DNA from: an uncultured Chlamydiae bacterium
GTDB lineage: Bacteria > Chlamydiota > Chlamydiia > Chlamydiales > SM23-39
Assembly: GCA_903893545.1 (NCBI GenBank)
Contig: CAITMJ010000002.1
Coordinates: 1-64,000 of the forward strand
DNA length: 64,000 nt
Direction of reading: 5' to 3'
Part shown: positions 16,132-26,175 of the stretch, piece by piece
Position numbering within the stretch: position 1 is the stretch's first letter
How the letters are laid out: every line of letters begins with the position of its first letter
Notes under the pieces: generated by a model
Databases searched by the model: none
What the model was told of the DNA's origin: nothing
What the model saw: the letters and a program-made list of their open reading frames with translations, nothing else
Made by a program: the position numbers and the translations under genes

Positions 16132-16153
16132 GCAGGTGGAAGACCCCACCTGC
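16132..16153 (+). terminator. Hairpin after the U-box gene
   Basis: An 8-bp stem GCAGGTGG (16132-16139) pairs with CCACCTGC (16146-16153) around a six-base loop, five bases after the U-box stop codon. No T run follows, so it may be a weak terminator or an mRNA 3' stabiliser. Confidence 0.4.
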
Positions 16154-16214
16154 ATATACCGATAGATTACGCTTACTGAAATGGCTGATTCTCATAATCT
16201 GAGATCAAAAGATG

Positions 16215-16712
16215 TTACATATTATGACGTTTTGGCAGCAACTCATACAATTCGACTTTGGTCTGAAATTCTGCGCTTCTAGGAACGTTTTTGTATTTTT
16301 CTTGCAGACTGCAGAGCTTTGCTTTGAGAGCAGACTGTTTAGTGTCTACTACTTCTAACCCGAGACCTGCGGCGACAGCCACAGCTATTCCGCAACCGAC
16401 AGTTATTAACAATGGCGGAAGCATTGCAGTTGCGCTGACGGCTAAGGCGAGCAGAGCAAAGTTTCCAGGCAAGGATATAGCTGTTATTGCCAAAAAAAGT
16501 AGAACTTCTAATAAAAAACGTTGAGTTTTTGCACTGGTTAGCGCTTGCGTTGTCTCTTTAGTTTCCTTATTCAAGTCTGTGACTTCTTTCTCGGTGAGCC
16601 AAGAACTCTTTTTTTCTGAGGGGTTTAAATTTGCTAGGTCTTTTTGAGAGAGAACTGGGCAACTAGGTTCTGATGATAATGTAAAATTTAATACTGGATA
16701 TGAAGTGTTCAT
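16215..16712 (-). CDS. Inc-like bilobed membrane protein
   Basis: A 165-residue protein without recognised family. Residues about 64-121 form two adjacent hydrophobic segments (FLLEVLLFLAITAISLPGNF and LLALAVSATAMLPPLLITVG with the following VAAGLGLEVV) joined by a short turn, flanked by hydrophilic N- and C-terminal regions and without a cleavable signal. This bilobed hydrophobic hairpin is the usual hallmark of chlamydial inclusion membrane (Inc) proteins, which are sent out by type III secretion. AAAGGACG precedes the ATG. The next gene upstream is divergent. Inc status is inference from topology. Confidence 0.62.
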   Translation of the reverse strand: MNTSYPVLNFTLSSEPSCPVLSQKDLANLNPSEKKSSWLTEKEVTDLNKETKETTQALTSAKTQRFLLEVLLFLAITAISLPGNFALLALAVSATAMLPPLLITVGCGIAVAVAAGLGLEVVDTKQSALKAKLCSLQEKYKNVPRSAEFQTKVELYELLPKRHNM

Positions 16713-16872
16713 AAAACGTCCTTTGTTTGTTTTTGTGACTATATTATATGCGCTACTGTTTATTTATTACAACTAAACAATTATTGTTTATTAGTTTACA
16801 ATATTAATTGACATGTTAATTAAAATTATTAATAATCGAGTTAGGAAGATTCTATTCAATGGGGGAGAGGGC

Positions 16873-17190
16873 ATGAGCATTTATCGAGGGATCGTTCACT
16901 ATCATTTCAAGAAAGGGCAGGAAGGTCAGGGGATTAAGACTCTTGAGGTTGAACTATTTAAGGCAGCTCATGAGTTTAATAATCACAATTTTGAGATTTG
17001 CTTCAATGAGAAAGACCCCAGCCATGTGATTGGCATTTCCTGGTGGAATAGTTTTGAGGACGCGCAGAGGTTTCAAGAGGCGTGGTCTAAGCAAGAAAAA
17101 GAGATTTTGCAGCATTGTTCCAATCAGCCTGAGCGAGAGTTCTATAAGCTCCGAAAAGCCTTGTTTGCAAAAGCAAAAAAAGCTGCTTAA
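16873..17190 (+). CDS. Conserved hypothetical, ABM-like fold
   Basis: A 105-residue soluble protein starting MSIYRGIVHYHFKKGQE. The order of a beta strand, a helix-rich centre, VIGISWWNSFEDAQRFQEAW and a basic C-terminal helix resembles dimeric alpha-beta barrel proteins (antibiotic biosynthesis monooxygenase-like), which include small oxygenases and stress proteins. No catalytic residues can be assigned. The start is chosen for its GGGGGAGAGG ribosome binding site; an in-frame ATG 20 codons upstream has a poor context. Its stop overlaps the convergent mfd stop by four bases. Confidence 0.5.
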   Translation: MSIYRGIVHYHFKKGQEGQGIKTLEVELFKAAHEFNNHNFEICFNEKDPSHVIGISWWNSFEDAQRFQEAWSKQEKEILQHCSNQPEREFYKLRKALFAKAKKAA

Positions 17191-20100
17191 ATCGGCTCTT
17201 TGCCGCAGGCAAAGTTCTTTTTGAGCTGGGAGATGACGTGCTCTTCTAGCTCTTTTGGATGCTGTACTTTTTTTGGCAGAAGGATGTTTTTCTTTTCGAT
17301 CTCTTTGCCTTTTTGCTGTTCGGCAAGGAGGGAGAGGTTTCCAAATTTCAGAAGAGTGAAGTGGTTGATCGACGCAAAGGCGCGCAGGCGTGCCAGATGG
17401 TATAGCCAGAGGACTTCGAGAGGAGGCTCGCCAAAGCGGTCTTCCATTTCTTTCAGCAGTTCGTCGATCTCCGGGTAGGTGGAGGCTTCGCCGAGGCGAT
17501 AGTAGAGTTCCATCCGAAGGGAAACTTCATTGATGTATTTTTCTGGGAGGCGGGCGTCGTAGGAAAATTCGAGTTTGGCTTCTTCGAAGGAGATGACTTT
17601 TTTCTTTTTGAGAGCGTCGATGGCCCGTTTTAAGAGTTTACAGTAGAGATGAAAGCCGATGGCAGAGACTTGGCCCGATTGTTGAACGCCGAGGATCTCG
17701 CCAGCGCCGCGGATTTCTAGATCGCGCATGGCGATTTTCATGCCGCCGCCATAACCGCCTGCTTCAACGAGGGCGTTTAGCCGCTTGCGGGTGATCTCGG
17801 GTAGGCGTGCATTTTTAGGGATGAGGAAGTAGGCATAGGCGGCGCGGTTCCAGCGGCCGACGCGGCCTCGAAGTTGGTAGAGATCGGCAAGGCCGTAGGT
17901 GTCGGCGCGATCGATGAGGATGGTGTTGGCATTGGGGATGTCGATGCCGTTTTCTACGATGGTGGTGGCAAAGAGGAGATCGATTTGCCCTTGCTTAAAG
18001 CGGTGGAAGATGGCGTCGATGTCGTCGGGGTCCATTTGCCCATGGACGACGCCAACGCGGGCAGCGGGAGCGAGTTTGCCGATGGCTTCGGCTTTGCCAA
18101 AAATGGTCTCGACGCGGTTGTGGATGAAAAAGGCTTGTCCGCCACGCGCAAGTTCTCGAAGAAGTGCGTTTGTAATGAGCTCGTTGTCGTTTTCTGCGAT
18201 GATGGTTTTGACAGGAAGCCGATCTTGTGGCGGGGTTGCAATGACAGACATATCGCGCGCATTGACGATGGACATGTACAGGGTGCGCGGGATGGGTGTG
18301 GCAGAGAGTGTGAGGCAGTCGACGCCGATTTTCATTTTTTTCAGGTGTTCTTTAGCGCGAACGCCGAAGCGCTGCTCTTCATCGATGATGATGAGGCCGA
18401 GATTTTTAAAGTGGACGTCTTCGGAGAGAAGGCGGTGGGTGCCGACGAGGATGTCGACCTGGCCGTTTTCTACTTTCTTGAGGGTTTCTTTGGCTTGTTT
18501 TGGGGTGCGAAAGCGAGAGACGACGTCGATGTGGATGGGAAATCCGCTCATGCGCGAGGAGAAGGTTTCAAAGTGTTGCATGGCAAGAACGGTGGTGGGA
18601 ACGAGAATGGCAACTTGTTTTTTGCCGTCGGCAACGGCTTTAAACGCTGCGCGCATGGCGACTTCTGTTTTGCCGTATCCAACATCTCCGCAAATAATCC
18701 GATCCATCGCTTTTTCAGAGATCATGTCTTGTTTAATCGACGAGATCGCCAGGAGTTGATCGGGCGTCTCTTCGTAGGGGAAATCCCTTTCAAACTGCTT
18801 CATGATGGGAGAGTCGGGGCTGTAGGCAAAACCTCCGTGCGTAGCTCTTTGTGCATACATTTCTAAAAGGTCATTTGCATAGCCGACGATTTGCGCTTGT
18901 GCCTGGGTGCGCGCTTGCGTCCACCGTTTTCCGCCGAGTTGACTAAGTGAAGGGGGCTCTTCTTTCGATCCGATGTAGCGGGAGACGAGGTAGGCTTGGG
19001 AGAGGGGGACGAAGAGTTTGCTTGTCTCGGAGTATTCAAGAGAGAGAAATTCAGTTTCAACGCCGAGGTGGTTGACGTGTTTTTCCATGCCGAGGTAGCG
19101 GCCAATGCCGCTATGGTAGTGGACGACTAGATCGCCGGGCGTCAGTTCGTGGAACTCGGCAATAGGTGTATGATAAGAGCTTCTCCATTTTTGCCGGCGA
19201 ATCCGAGTGCGGTGAGAAATCTCTGGGTTAGGGATGACGGCGAGCGGGATGTCTGTGACGACAAAGCCGCTCGTGAGATAGCCTTGCTTAAAAATGGCTT
19301 TTTTAAGAAGCGGAGGGGCGAGTTTTTGTTTGACCTCTTCTTCTTCGGTCGCGTTTGCATTGATGAAGTAGAGTTCGGTGTTTTTTTCGGGATTGAAGTG
19401 ATCGAGAAGAAATGCGTCTTCGGGAACTTCGAAGTGGTCGACGATTTTGCGAAAGGGGTGGAAGAATCGATGTGCTTCAAAGCGGTGGGAGAAAGCTTCA
19501 AAAGAGGACTTTGAAACGACTGAAAGCTCTTCTAACTTTTGCTCTGTGCAAAAGATGTTTTGCGCAGCGTCGATTTTGCGCAGCTCTTCTTCGAATTTAA
19601 AAAAGAAGATCGATTTTGCACCGGGCATGTTCTTGAGGCTGACAAGCGCATTTTCTAACTGCAATAGGTCGTCCCAAAAATAGAGGGGATCTTCTCCGAG
19701 GTAGTCGGTGATAGAGGAGAGATGGGTCGCTTGCTGCAAAAGGGTCAGTTCATTGGCAGGAGAGAGAAAAAAAGAGGGGACTTTTTGGATCGATTTTTGC
19801 CCTGCTGGATCGAAGGTGCGGATCTCTTCGATCTCATCGCCAAAAAAATCGACGCGGAATGGATCGCTCGAGGCTACGGGAAACAGATCGACGATGCCGC
19901 CGCGGATGGCAAAGGTTCCTTTATCGGAGACGATAGGGGCTCTTTTATAGCCGAGAGTGGTCAGAAGGGAGGGAATTTGATCGAAGGGGATCTTATTTCC
20001 TTTTTTCCAGGTGGAAAGGAGGTTTTTAAGGGTTGCTTTAGCGGGCACTTTTTGTAAGAAGGAGGCGATCGGGCAAAGGACGATAGAGGGTCCTTTTTTG

Positions 20101-20417
20101 TGGAGCAAGGCGTTCAGCGCCTCCATCCGTTTTCCGATGATGTCGGGACTTGGGGGGATCTCTTCTCCGGGGAGAGTTTCCCAAGCGGGGAATTCGACGG
20201 GCAGCTCTGGCGCCATCTCGGCGATATTGTCGAAAAGAGCGTCTTCAGCAGTTCCCCCGGTGAGAAGCAGGATCGATTTGCCTGTGGCTTGCACGGCTAA
20301 AACGGCAAGGAGGGCTTTGGTGACATCCCAGAGCTCTTCGAGCACGACGGAGCTGCCAGCTTTGAGGATCTCTTGCAAGTTTTTTAGCGAAGTAGAAGCT
20401 GCTAACCGTTCGATCAT
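17187..20417 (-). CDS. mfd: Transcription-repair coupling factor Mfd
   Basis: Releases RNA polymerase stalled at DNA lesions and recruits UvrA. It has the UvrB-like N-terminal module (residues 1 to about 340), the RNA polymerase-interacting domain ([19 protein letters not shown]), and the RecG-like translocase with Walker [17 protein letters not shown], the DEEQ box ([11 protein letters not shown]) and motif [10 protein letters not shown]. The C-terminal TRCF domain follows. The length of 1076 residues is close to the usual. The start overlaps the alaS stop by four bases (ATGA), so the pair is translationally coupled, as in Chlamydia. Confidence 0.97.
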   Translation of the reverse strand: MIERLAASTSLKNLQEILKAGSSVVLEELWDVTKALLAVLAVQATGKSILLLTGGTAEDALFDNIAEMAPELPVEFPAWETLPGEEIPPSPDIIGKRMEALNALLHKKGPSIVLCPIASFLQKVPAKATLKNLLSTWKKGNKIPFDQIPSLLTTLGYKRAPIVSDKGTFAIRGGIVDLFPVASSDPFRVDFFGDEIEEIRTFDPAGQKSIQKVPSFFLSPANELTLLQQATHLSSITDYLGEDPLYFWDDLLQLENALVSLKNMPGAKSIFFFKFEEELRKIDAAQNIFCTEQKLEELSVVSKSSFEAFSHRFEAHRFFHPFRKIVDHFEVPEDAFLLDHFNPEKNTELYFINANATEEEEVKQKLAPPLLKKAIFKQGYLTSGFVVTDIPLAVIPNPEISHRTRIRRQKWRSSYHTPIAEFHELTPGDLVVHYHSGIGRYLGMEKHVNHLGVETEFLSLEYSETSKLFVPLSQAYLVSRYIGSKEEPPSLSQLGGKRWTQARTQAQAQIVGYANDLLEMYAQRATHGGFAYSPDSPIMKQFERDFPYEETPDQLLAISSIKQDMISEKAMDRIICGDVGYGKTEVAMRAAFKAVADGKKQVAILVPTTVLAMQHFETFSSRMSGFPIHIDVVSRFRTPKQAKETLKKVENGQVDILVGTHRLLSEDVHFKNLGLIIIDEEQRFGVRAKEHLKKMKIGVDCLTLSATPIPRTLYMSIVNARDMSVIATPPQDRLPVKTIIAENDNELITNALLRELARGGQAFFIHNRVETIFGKAEAIGKLAPAARVGVVHGQMDPDDIDAIFHRFKQGQIDLLFATTIVENGIDIPNANTILIDRADTYGLADLYQLRGRVGRWNRAAYAYFLIPKNARLPEITRKRLNALVEAGGYGGGMKIAMRDLEIRGAGEILGVQQSGQVSAIGFHLYCKLLKRAIDALKKKKVISFEEAKLEFSYDARLPEKYINEVSLRMELYYRLGEASTYPEIDELLKEMEDRFGEPPLEVLWLYHLARLRAFASINHFTLLKFGNLSLLAEQQKGKEIEKKNILLPKKVQHPKELEEHVISQLKKNFACGKEPI

Positions 20418-23023
20418 TTCAAAAGTTGCCGAATTTTATCGAGCGCCTCATGGAGACCCGCCGGATGTTTTCCTCCCGCTTGGGCAAGGTTTTGCTTGCC
20501 GCCGCCGCCGCCTTGGATAAGTGGCGCGGCTTCTTTAATGAGGGTCGAGGCGAGGATGTTTTTCTGCACGAGGTCTGGAGAGACTCCGACGATAAGCTGG
20601 CACCTTTCTCCAAGTTTAACGCCGAGGGCGACGACGCCCGATTTGAGTTTCTGGAGCAGCTCGTCGACAAAGGAGTTGAGGTCTTCTGCCTCCACTTGCA
20701 CTTCTTGCGCGATGAGGTGAATGTGACCGACCTCTTCTTGCTTGGCAAGGCAATGAGTGAGGAGATGTTTGAGTTTCTCTTTGCGGTGCGTTTTGAGCTC
20801 TGCAGTCAGCGCTTTATTCTCTTCGAGTAGTTGAGTGATCCGGTCGTAGAGCGCCGATGGGGTCGATTTTAGAAGAGATGCAGCTTGGGAGATAAGATCT
20901 TCTTCGTTTTGCACCCATTCTTCTGCGTATTTGCCGGTGATCGCTTCGATGCGCCGAACGCCTGCAGCGATGCTCGACTCTTTTGCGATCTTAAAAAGGC
21001 CGATTGTTCCGACGCGGTTTGTGTGGGTGCCGCCGCAGAGTTCTTTCGAGAAATCGATGTCGACGACGCGTACTTTTTCTCCGTACTTCTCGCCGAAAAA
21101 CTGTTTGATTTCCGTTTTTTTCTGCGCTTCGGCAAAGCTGATCTCATACGACGCAACGGCCCGATCTTCTCGGATGCGGCTGTTGATGAGATTTTCGATG
21201 TCTCGAAGCTCTTCTTGAGAAAGAGATTTGTGGTGATTGAAGTCAAAACGAAGGCGGCTCGCATCGACTAAAGATCCGGCTTGCTTGATGTGGCTGCCTA
21301 GAATTTGTTGCAGCGCCCAATGGAGAAGGTGAGTGGCGGTATGGTTGTTTTGGATCTCTTTACGCCGCTTCTCATCGATCTCTGCCTGGACGGAGTCATT
21401 TTTTCGTAAATGGCCTGGCCCCATTTTTCCAAGATGGGCAATGACGCCTGGAAATGGCGCAGTTGTATCGTAGACTTGGAAGAGGTTGGTGCCTTTAAAG
21501 ATCGTTCCAACATCTCCAACTTGGCCGCCCATTTCTGGGTAGAAAGGGGTTTTATCTAAAAGAAGAAGAGCTTCTTGCCCTTCCTGTACTTCATCGACAA
21601 ATTTGCCATCGACGACCATGCCGAGAAGGTGCGCGGGGCAAGAGAAGTGTTCGTAGCCGACAAACGCGCATGGTTTATGCGTGCGGGTAAAGTCGCTAAA
21701 GAAGTTCTGATCGAACTGCTGAGCACTCACTTTATGGGCTTTTCTCGATTTTTCTTTGGCTTCTTCTTCGAGTTTTTCAAATTGCGCAGTGTCGACAAGG
21801 AGCGCTTCGTCTTTGGCGATGAGTTCAATCTCTTCAAAGGGAAAGCCGTAGGTGTCTTTGAGTTTAAAGGCGTCTTCGCCGGAGATTTTTTGGCTCCCGC
21901 GAGAGCGGTCGATGACTTGGCTAAGGAGCTGGCCACCGCGGACAAGAGTGCGCAAAAAGGCCTCTTCTTCAAGGGTGATGATCTCAGCGATCCTATTTTG
22001 TGAAGCTTTAAGTTCGGGGAAATCATCGCCCATAAGGGAGACTAGCCGCGGGAGAATATCGGCAAGAAACGGTTTTTGTAGCCCCAGCATGCGCCCGTAG
22101 CGGACAGCTCTTCGCAAAATCTTGCGCAGCACATAGCCGCGGTCTGTATTGCTTGGGGTCACGCCATCTGCAATGGCAAAGGAAAGAGAGCGGATGTGGT
22201 CGGCGATCACGTGGAATGGGGGCGCGTCTTTTTCATCGTATTTTTTGCCGCTGAGAGATTCTACTTCGGCAATTAGGCTTCGGAGGATATCGGTCTGAAA
22301 GACGTTGTCGACTCCCATTTTGAGCGATACGACCCGCTCTAATCCCGCTCCCGTATCGATCGACTGTTTTGGCAGGGGAAGGAGCTTGCCGGAGGCTTCT
22401 TTCATGTATTGCATGAAGACGAGGTTCCAAAATTCCAAGTATCTTTCGCCAGAGAGGTCTTCTTTGGGAGTTCTTGCAGGGCCGTAGCTATCGCCGCGGT
22501 CATAGAGAAGCTCCGAGCAAGGGCCACAAGGGCCAGTATCGCCCATCGCCCAGAAGTTTTCTTTTTCGCCGAAGCGGACAATTCGCTCTTTTGGCAAATG
22601 TTTTTCCCAGAGAGCAAAGGCTTCATCGTCGTCTTTGTACACAGAGACCCAGACTTTTTCTGGATTAAAGCCGAAGACATGTTGCGTTACATCCCACGCA
22701 AAGCCAATCGCCTCTTTTTTGAAATAGTCGCCAAAGGAGAAGTTGCCGAGCATTTCGAAGAAGGTGAGGTGGCGGGAGGTGTGGCCTACATTCTCCAGGT
22801 CGTTGTGCTTGCCGCCGACGCGGATACATTTTTGGGTGGTGGTGGCGCGGGTATAATCTCTTTTGGACTGGCCGAGGAACACGTCTTTAAACTGGTTCAT
22901 CCCCGCATTGGTAAACAGGATCGTCGGGTCGTCGTGGGTCGCGACAGGGGAGGAGGGGACGATGGTGTGCCCTTGGGATTGGAAATATTTCAAAAAGGAG
23001 CGGCGGATATTTTGGGACGACAT
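20414..23023 (-). CDS. alaS: Alanyl-tRNA synthetase
   Basis: Class II synthetase charging tRNA-Ala. The N-terminal catalytic core begins [20 protein letters not shown] and contains [15 protein letters not shown] and [19 protein letters not shown]. The editing domain has the zinc-site motif [11 protein letters not shown] and CGGTH. The C-Ala domain ends in [14 protein letters not shown]. The length of 869 residues is normal. It is divergent from tkt across a region holding a large inverted repeat, and is coupled to mfd downstream. Confidence 0.97.
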   Translation of the reverse strand: MSSQNIRRSFLKYFQSQGHTIVPSSPVATHDDPTILFTNAGMNQFKDVFLGQSKRDYTRATTTQKCIRVGGKHNDLENVGHTSRHLTFFEMLGNFSFGDYFKKEAIGFAWDVTQHVFGFNPEKVWVSVYKDDDEAFALWEKHLPKERIVRFGEKENFWAMGDTGPCGPCSELLYDRGDSYGPARTPKEDLSGERYLEFWNLVFMQYMKEASGKLLPLPKQSIDTGAGLERVVSLKMGVDNVFQTDILRSLIAEVESLSGKKYDEKDAPPFHVIADHIRSLSFAIADGVTPSNTDRGYVLRKILRRAVRYGRMLGLQKPFLADILPRLVSLMGDDFPELKASQNRIAEIITLEEEAFLRTLVRGGQLLSQVIDRSRGSQKISGEDAFKLKDTYGFPFEEIELIAKDEALLVDTAQFEKLEEEAKEKSRKAHKVSAQQFDQNFFSDFTRTHKPCAFVGYEHFSCPAHLLGMVVDGKFVDEVQEGQEALLLLDKTPFYPEMGGQVGDVGTIFKGTNLFQVYDTTAPFPGVIAHLGKMGPGHLRKNDSVQAEIDEKRRKEIQNNHTATHLLHWALQQILGSHIKQAGSLVDASRLRFDFNHHKSLSQEELRDIENLINSRIREDRAVASYEISFAEAQKKTEIKQFFGEKYGEKVRVVDIDFSKELCGGTHTNRVGTIGLFKIAKESSIAAGVRRIEAITGKYAEEWVQNEEDLISQAASLLKSTPSALYDRITQLLEENKALTAELKTHRKEKLKHLLTHCLAKQEEVGHIHLIAQEVQVEAEDLNSFVDELLQKLKSGVVALGVKLGERCQLIVGVSPDLVQKNILASTLIKEAAPLIQGGGGGKQNLAQAGGKHPAGLHEALDKIRQLLK

Positions 23024-23120
23024 GGAGTTCTCTTCTGTTTAAAGGGTTTTAGTTTAATCTAGACAAGCTAGCTCTGTCAAACCTCTTGCGCGATTGAGCG
23101 AAAAAATGGCATCCTCAACT

Positions 23121-23188
23121 GAGGCAATTGCAAAACTCTTCGCCAAAATCATCGATTTTCTGCTGGCGTGGAGTTTTGCAATTGCCTC
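23121..23188. repeat. Inverted repeat with 25-base arms upstream of tkt
   Basis: Arms at 23121-23145 and 23164-23188 are complementary over 25 bases with one two-base mismatch block; the outer 18 bases pair perfectly. The 18-base centre contains a further self-complementary AAATC-ATC-GATTT, so almost the whole 68 bases can fold into one rod. It lies between the divergent alaS and tkt genes, ending 21 bases before the tkt ATG, with no T run. It could be a cruciform, an attenuator or 5'-UTR structure of tkt, or a relic of a small mobile repeat. Confidence 0.85.
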
Positions 23189-23209
23189 AACTTTAAAAAA
23201 ACGGAGTTT

Positions 23210-25198
23210 ATGGAAGAAGATCTGAAGAAAACTTTGAGCAAAATCGCGATGACGATTCGCGGGCTATCGATGGACGCTGTGCAGAAGGCCAATTCTGGCC
23301 ACCCGGGGATGCCGATGGGGTGCGCAGAGCTCGGGGCTTTTTTGTACGGGGTTCTTCTTCGCCATAACCCGAAAAACTCGAAGTGGATCAATCGCGATCG
23401 GATGGTTCTCTCCGCAGGGCACGGCTCGATGTGGCTCTACTCCTGCCTGAATCTCTCCGGTTTTAAGCTTTCCCTCGACGAGATCAAGCGGTTTCGTCAG
23501 CTTCATTCCGCAACGCCGGGTCACCCAGAATATGGCTTAACCGATGGTGTTGAGGCGACGACAGGGCCTCTTGGACAGGGAGTTGGCAATGCTGTGGGTC
23601 TGGCGCTTGGAGCGAAAATTTTAGCGCAAAAGTTCAATCGCGATGGATTTCCGATTTTTAATCAAAAAATTTATTGCATTGCTGGAGACGGCTGCATCAT
23701 GGAAGGAGTCTCTTCAGAGGCATCTTCTTTGGCGGGGCATCTTCGTTTGAATAACCTCGTTTTGATCTACGATTCGAACAAAATTTGCTTAGATGGGAAC
23801 CTTGTCGAGTGTTGTTCTGAAGACACCAAAATGCGCTATAAAAGCTACGGCTGGGATGTCTATGACGTCGATGGGTATGATTTCGATGCCATGGAAAAAG
23901 TGTTTGGCGAGAAGCAAGAGAAGCCGACGCTTATCATCCTTCACACGGTGATCGGCAAGGGCTCTCCCCACAAGGCAGGCTCTTCCAAAGCGCATGGATC
24001 GCCGCTGGGTGCTGAAGAAGTTGCCCTGACAAAAGAGGCGCTCGGGCTGCCGAAAGAAGAATTTTACGTGCCGCAGGCAGTGCATCAGTATTTTGAACAT
24101 CGATTGGGAAAAGACGCTGAACTAGAAGCGGAGTGGAATCAGCTCTATAAGCGGTGGGCGGGCAAGTACCCCGATTTGGCTGTAGAGTTTGAGAAGATGC
24201 ATACGCAGTTTCTCCCCCAAGATCTCGAAGAGAAGCTCCGCGCCCTTGAGATCAAAGCGCCTATTGCAGGGAGAGCGGCTTCCTCTGCCGTGCTCCAAGT
24301 TCTTGGGAAGATGTTGCCCCAGATCTATGGCGGTTCTGCGGACCTCTCTGTCTCTGATTTGACGATGATGAAAGAGTTTCCTATCATCTCGCCGGGCAAT
24401 TTTGCCGGTCGCAACATCAAGTTTGGCGTTCGGGAATTTGGGATGGGGACGGCGACAAATGGCATCTTTCTCACTGAAATGATCACCCCTTATTGCGGAA
24501 CGTTCTTTACGTTCTCCGATTATATGCGCAACTCGATTCGTTTGGCCGCGCTTTCTCACTATCATGTGATCTACCAATTTACGCACGACTCGATCTTCCT
24601 CGGCGAAGATGGGCCTACGCACCAATCGATCGAGCACCTCGCGGCTCTTCGCGCAATACCGAACCTCCATGTCATTCGTCCCTCAGATACCAATGAAGTG
24701 AAAATGGCTTGGATTGCAGCATTGCGTTATCGCGGTCCAACGGCGATTGTCCTTTCGCGCCAGAATTTGCCAGATCTTAGCTCTACGAAGGTCTCTTACG
24801 ATGAAGGAGTGGGGCGCGGCGCTTACATCGTCTATGCATCCAAAGGCGAGCCTGACTTTACCCTCTTTTCGACAGGGTCTGAGCTGCACGTGGCTGTGGA
24901 AGCGGCTCTAAGGCTTGAAAAGATCGGCAAAAAAGCGCGCGTCGTATCGATGCCTTGCTGGGCGCTTTTTGACAAACAGAGCGATGATTACAAAGATTCT
25001 GTCTGTGGCGGTTCTATAGGCACTCGCGTGGCGATCGAGGCTGGGTCAGAACTCGGTTGGCATAAATACATCGGCATCGACGGCATTGCGATTTGCATGG
25101 AATCCTTTGGCCACTCAGCCCCGGCAGAAGATCTTGCGATTGAATTTGGGTTTAATGTCGATGCGATCGTCGAACGACTCATCGCGTCGTCGAGATGA
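23210..25198 (+). CDS. tkt: Transketolase
   Basis: Thiamine diphosphate enzyme of the pentose phosphate pathway. Landmarks are ANSGHPGMPMGCAELG, the TPP motif starting IAGDGCIMEGVSSEA, and the central GGSADLSVSDLT. The pyrimidine-domain block FGVREFGMGTATNGI and LGEDGPTHQSIEHLA follow. The length is 662 residues from this start, chosen for CGGAG five bases upstream; 14 in-frame codons further upstream lie in the inverted repeat. The stop overlaps the hemE start in an ATGA, so hemE is translationally coupled. Confidence 0.96.
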   Translation: MEEDLKKTLSKIAMTIRGLSMDAVQKANSGHPGMPMGCAELGAFLYGVLLRHNPKNSKWINRDRMVLSAGHGSMWLYSCLNLSGFKLSLDEIKRFRQLHSATPGHPEYGLTDGVEATTGPLGQGVGNAVGLALGAKILAQKFNRDGFPIFNQKIYCIAGDGCIMEGVSSEASSLAGHLRLNNLVLIYDSNKICLDGNLVECCSEDTKMRYKSYGWDVYDVDGYDFDAMEKVFGEKQEKPTLIILHTVIGKGSPHKAGSSKAHGSPLGAEEVALTKEALGLPKEEFYVPQAVHQYFEHRLGKDAELEAEWNQLYKRWAGKYPDLAVEFEKMHTQFLPQDLEEKLRALEIKAPIAGRAASSAVLQVLGKMLPQIYGGSADLSVSDLTMMKEFPIISPGNFAGRNIKFGVREFGMGTATNGIFLTEMITPYCGTFFTFSDYMRNSIRLAALSHYHVIYQFTHDSIFLGEDGPTHQSIEHLAALRAIPNLHVIRPSDTNEVKMAWIAALRYRGPTAIVLSRQNLPDLSSTKVSYDEGVGRGAYIVYASKGEPDFTLFSTGSELHVAVEAALRLEKIGKKARVVSMPCWALFDKQSDDYKDSVCGGSIGTRVAIEAGSELGWHKYIGIDGIAICMESFGHSAPAEDLAIEFGFNVDAIVERLIASSR

Positions 25199-26142
25199 GA
25201 TTTCTCGATGCATTGAACGGTTCTAATCGGGACGTTCCCCCTGTTTGGCTCATGAGGCAAGCAGGGCGCTATTTGCCCGAATACCAAGCGCTTCGCTCTC
25301 GTTATTCCTTGCGCGAACTTTTTTTTACCCCAAAACTAGCTGCTCAAGTGACATTGCAGCCTATTGCCCGCTTTGGCTTTGATGCGGCGATTCTTTTTTC
25401 CGATATCACGGCGATCGCCCCTGCGATGGGCTTTTCTCTCCAGTTCGACGAGGGGCCGAAAGTATGGCCTTTGGCCACACCTGACAATTGGCGCTCTTTA
25501 AAACAAGATCTCGGGGCTCTAGACCCGATTGCAGAGGCGGCCTTCCTTGCCAAAACCCAGCTCGATGTTCCGCTCATCGGCTTTTGCGGCGGCCCCTTTA
25601 CCATTGCGACCTATTTTACAGAAAAAACCTGGAGAGGCGATGATTTTGCCGCTTTTCTAGATTGGATTGCAGACATGTGCATCCTCTCGCTGCAGAGGCA
25701 AATCGAAGCAGGGGTCGATGCTGTGCAAGTCTTTGATTCATGGGCGAATCTCCTCAGCGATGAAGAGTTTGAAAAATACAGCTTAAAGCCGCTCAAGAAG
25801 ATCGTGGATAGTGTTAATAAACCGGTGATTCTTTTTATGCGCGGATCTGCCAAGCGAGCCAAGCTGCTTGCCGCTCTAAAGCCGGCGGCCATCAGCATCG
25901 ATTGGGAAAAGCCTCTTTTAGAAGTTCGGCAACAAGTCAAGTGCCCTTTGCAGGGCAATCTCAATCCCGATCTGCTCTTTGCTCCTATCGAAGAGATCAG
26001 AAGCGAAGCGCGTCTCCTTCTCGACTCTATGAAAGGAGATCCTGCCTTCATCGTCAACTTAGGCCACGGCGTCAAACCAAACACGCCTTTAGAGGCCGTT
26101 GAGGCTTTAATCGCAGAAGTTAGAAAGAAAACGAGAACTTGA
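25195..26142 (+). CDS. hemE: Uroporphyrinogen decarboxylase
   Basis: Converts uroporphyrinogen III to coproporphyrinogen III in heme synthesis. The N-terminal signature VWLMRQAGRYLPEY is complete, as is the second family motif GFCGGPFTIATY. The catalytic Asp region ILFSDI and the C-terminal NLGHGVKPNTPLE are present. The length of 315 residues is slightly short but typical of chlamydial versions. It is followed by mgtA and then hemN and hemG, giving a heme cluster interrupted by a transporter gene. Confidence 0.96.
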   Translation: MRFLDALNGSNRDVPPVWLMRQAGRYLPEYQALRSRYSLRELFFTPKLAAQVTLQPIARFGFDAAILFSDITAIAPAMGFSLQFDEGPKVWPLATPDNWRSLKQDLGALDPIAEAAFLAKTQLDVPLIGFCGGPFTIATYFTEKTWRGDDFAAFLDWIADMCILSLQRQIEAGVDAVQVFDSWANLLSDEEFEKYSLKPLKKIVDSVNKPVILFMRGSAKRAKLLAALKPAAISIDWEKPLLEVRQQVKCPLQGNLNPDLLFAPIEEIRSEARLLLDSMKGDPAFIVNLGHGVKPNTPLEAVEALIAEVRKKTRT

Positions 26143-26175
26143 AGTTTTTTTTAGGATAGCCCATACCTGTCCTTG

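Noticed and set aside
17874..18866. Long open frame on the plus strand inside mfd
   Set aside because: It is the antisense of the strongly conserved mfd translocase domains; its residues show no family pattern and it reflects GC-skewed codon use.
23168..23209. Upstream start for transketolase
   Set aside because: It would lie in the inverted repeat arm and lacks a ribosome binding site; CGGAG precedes the ATG at 23210.
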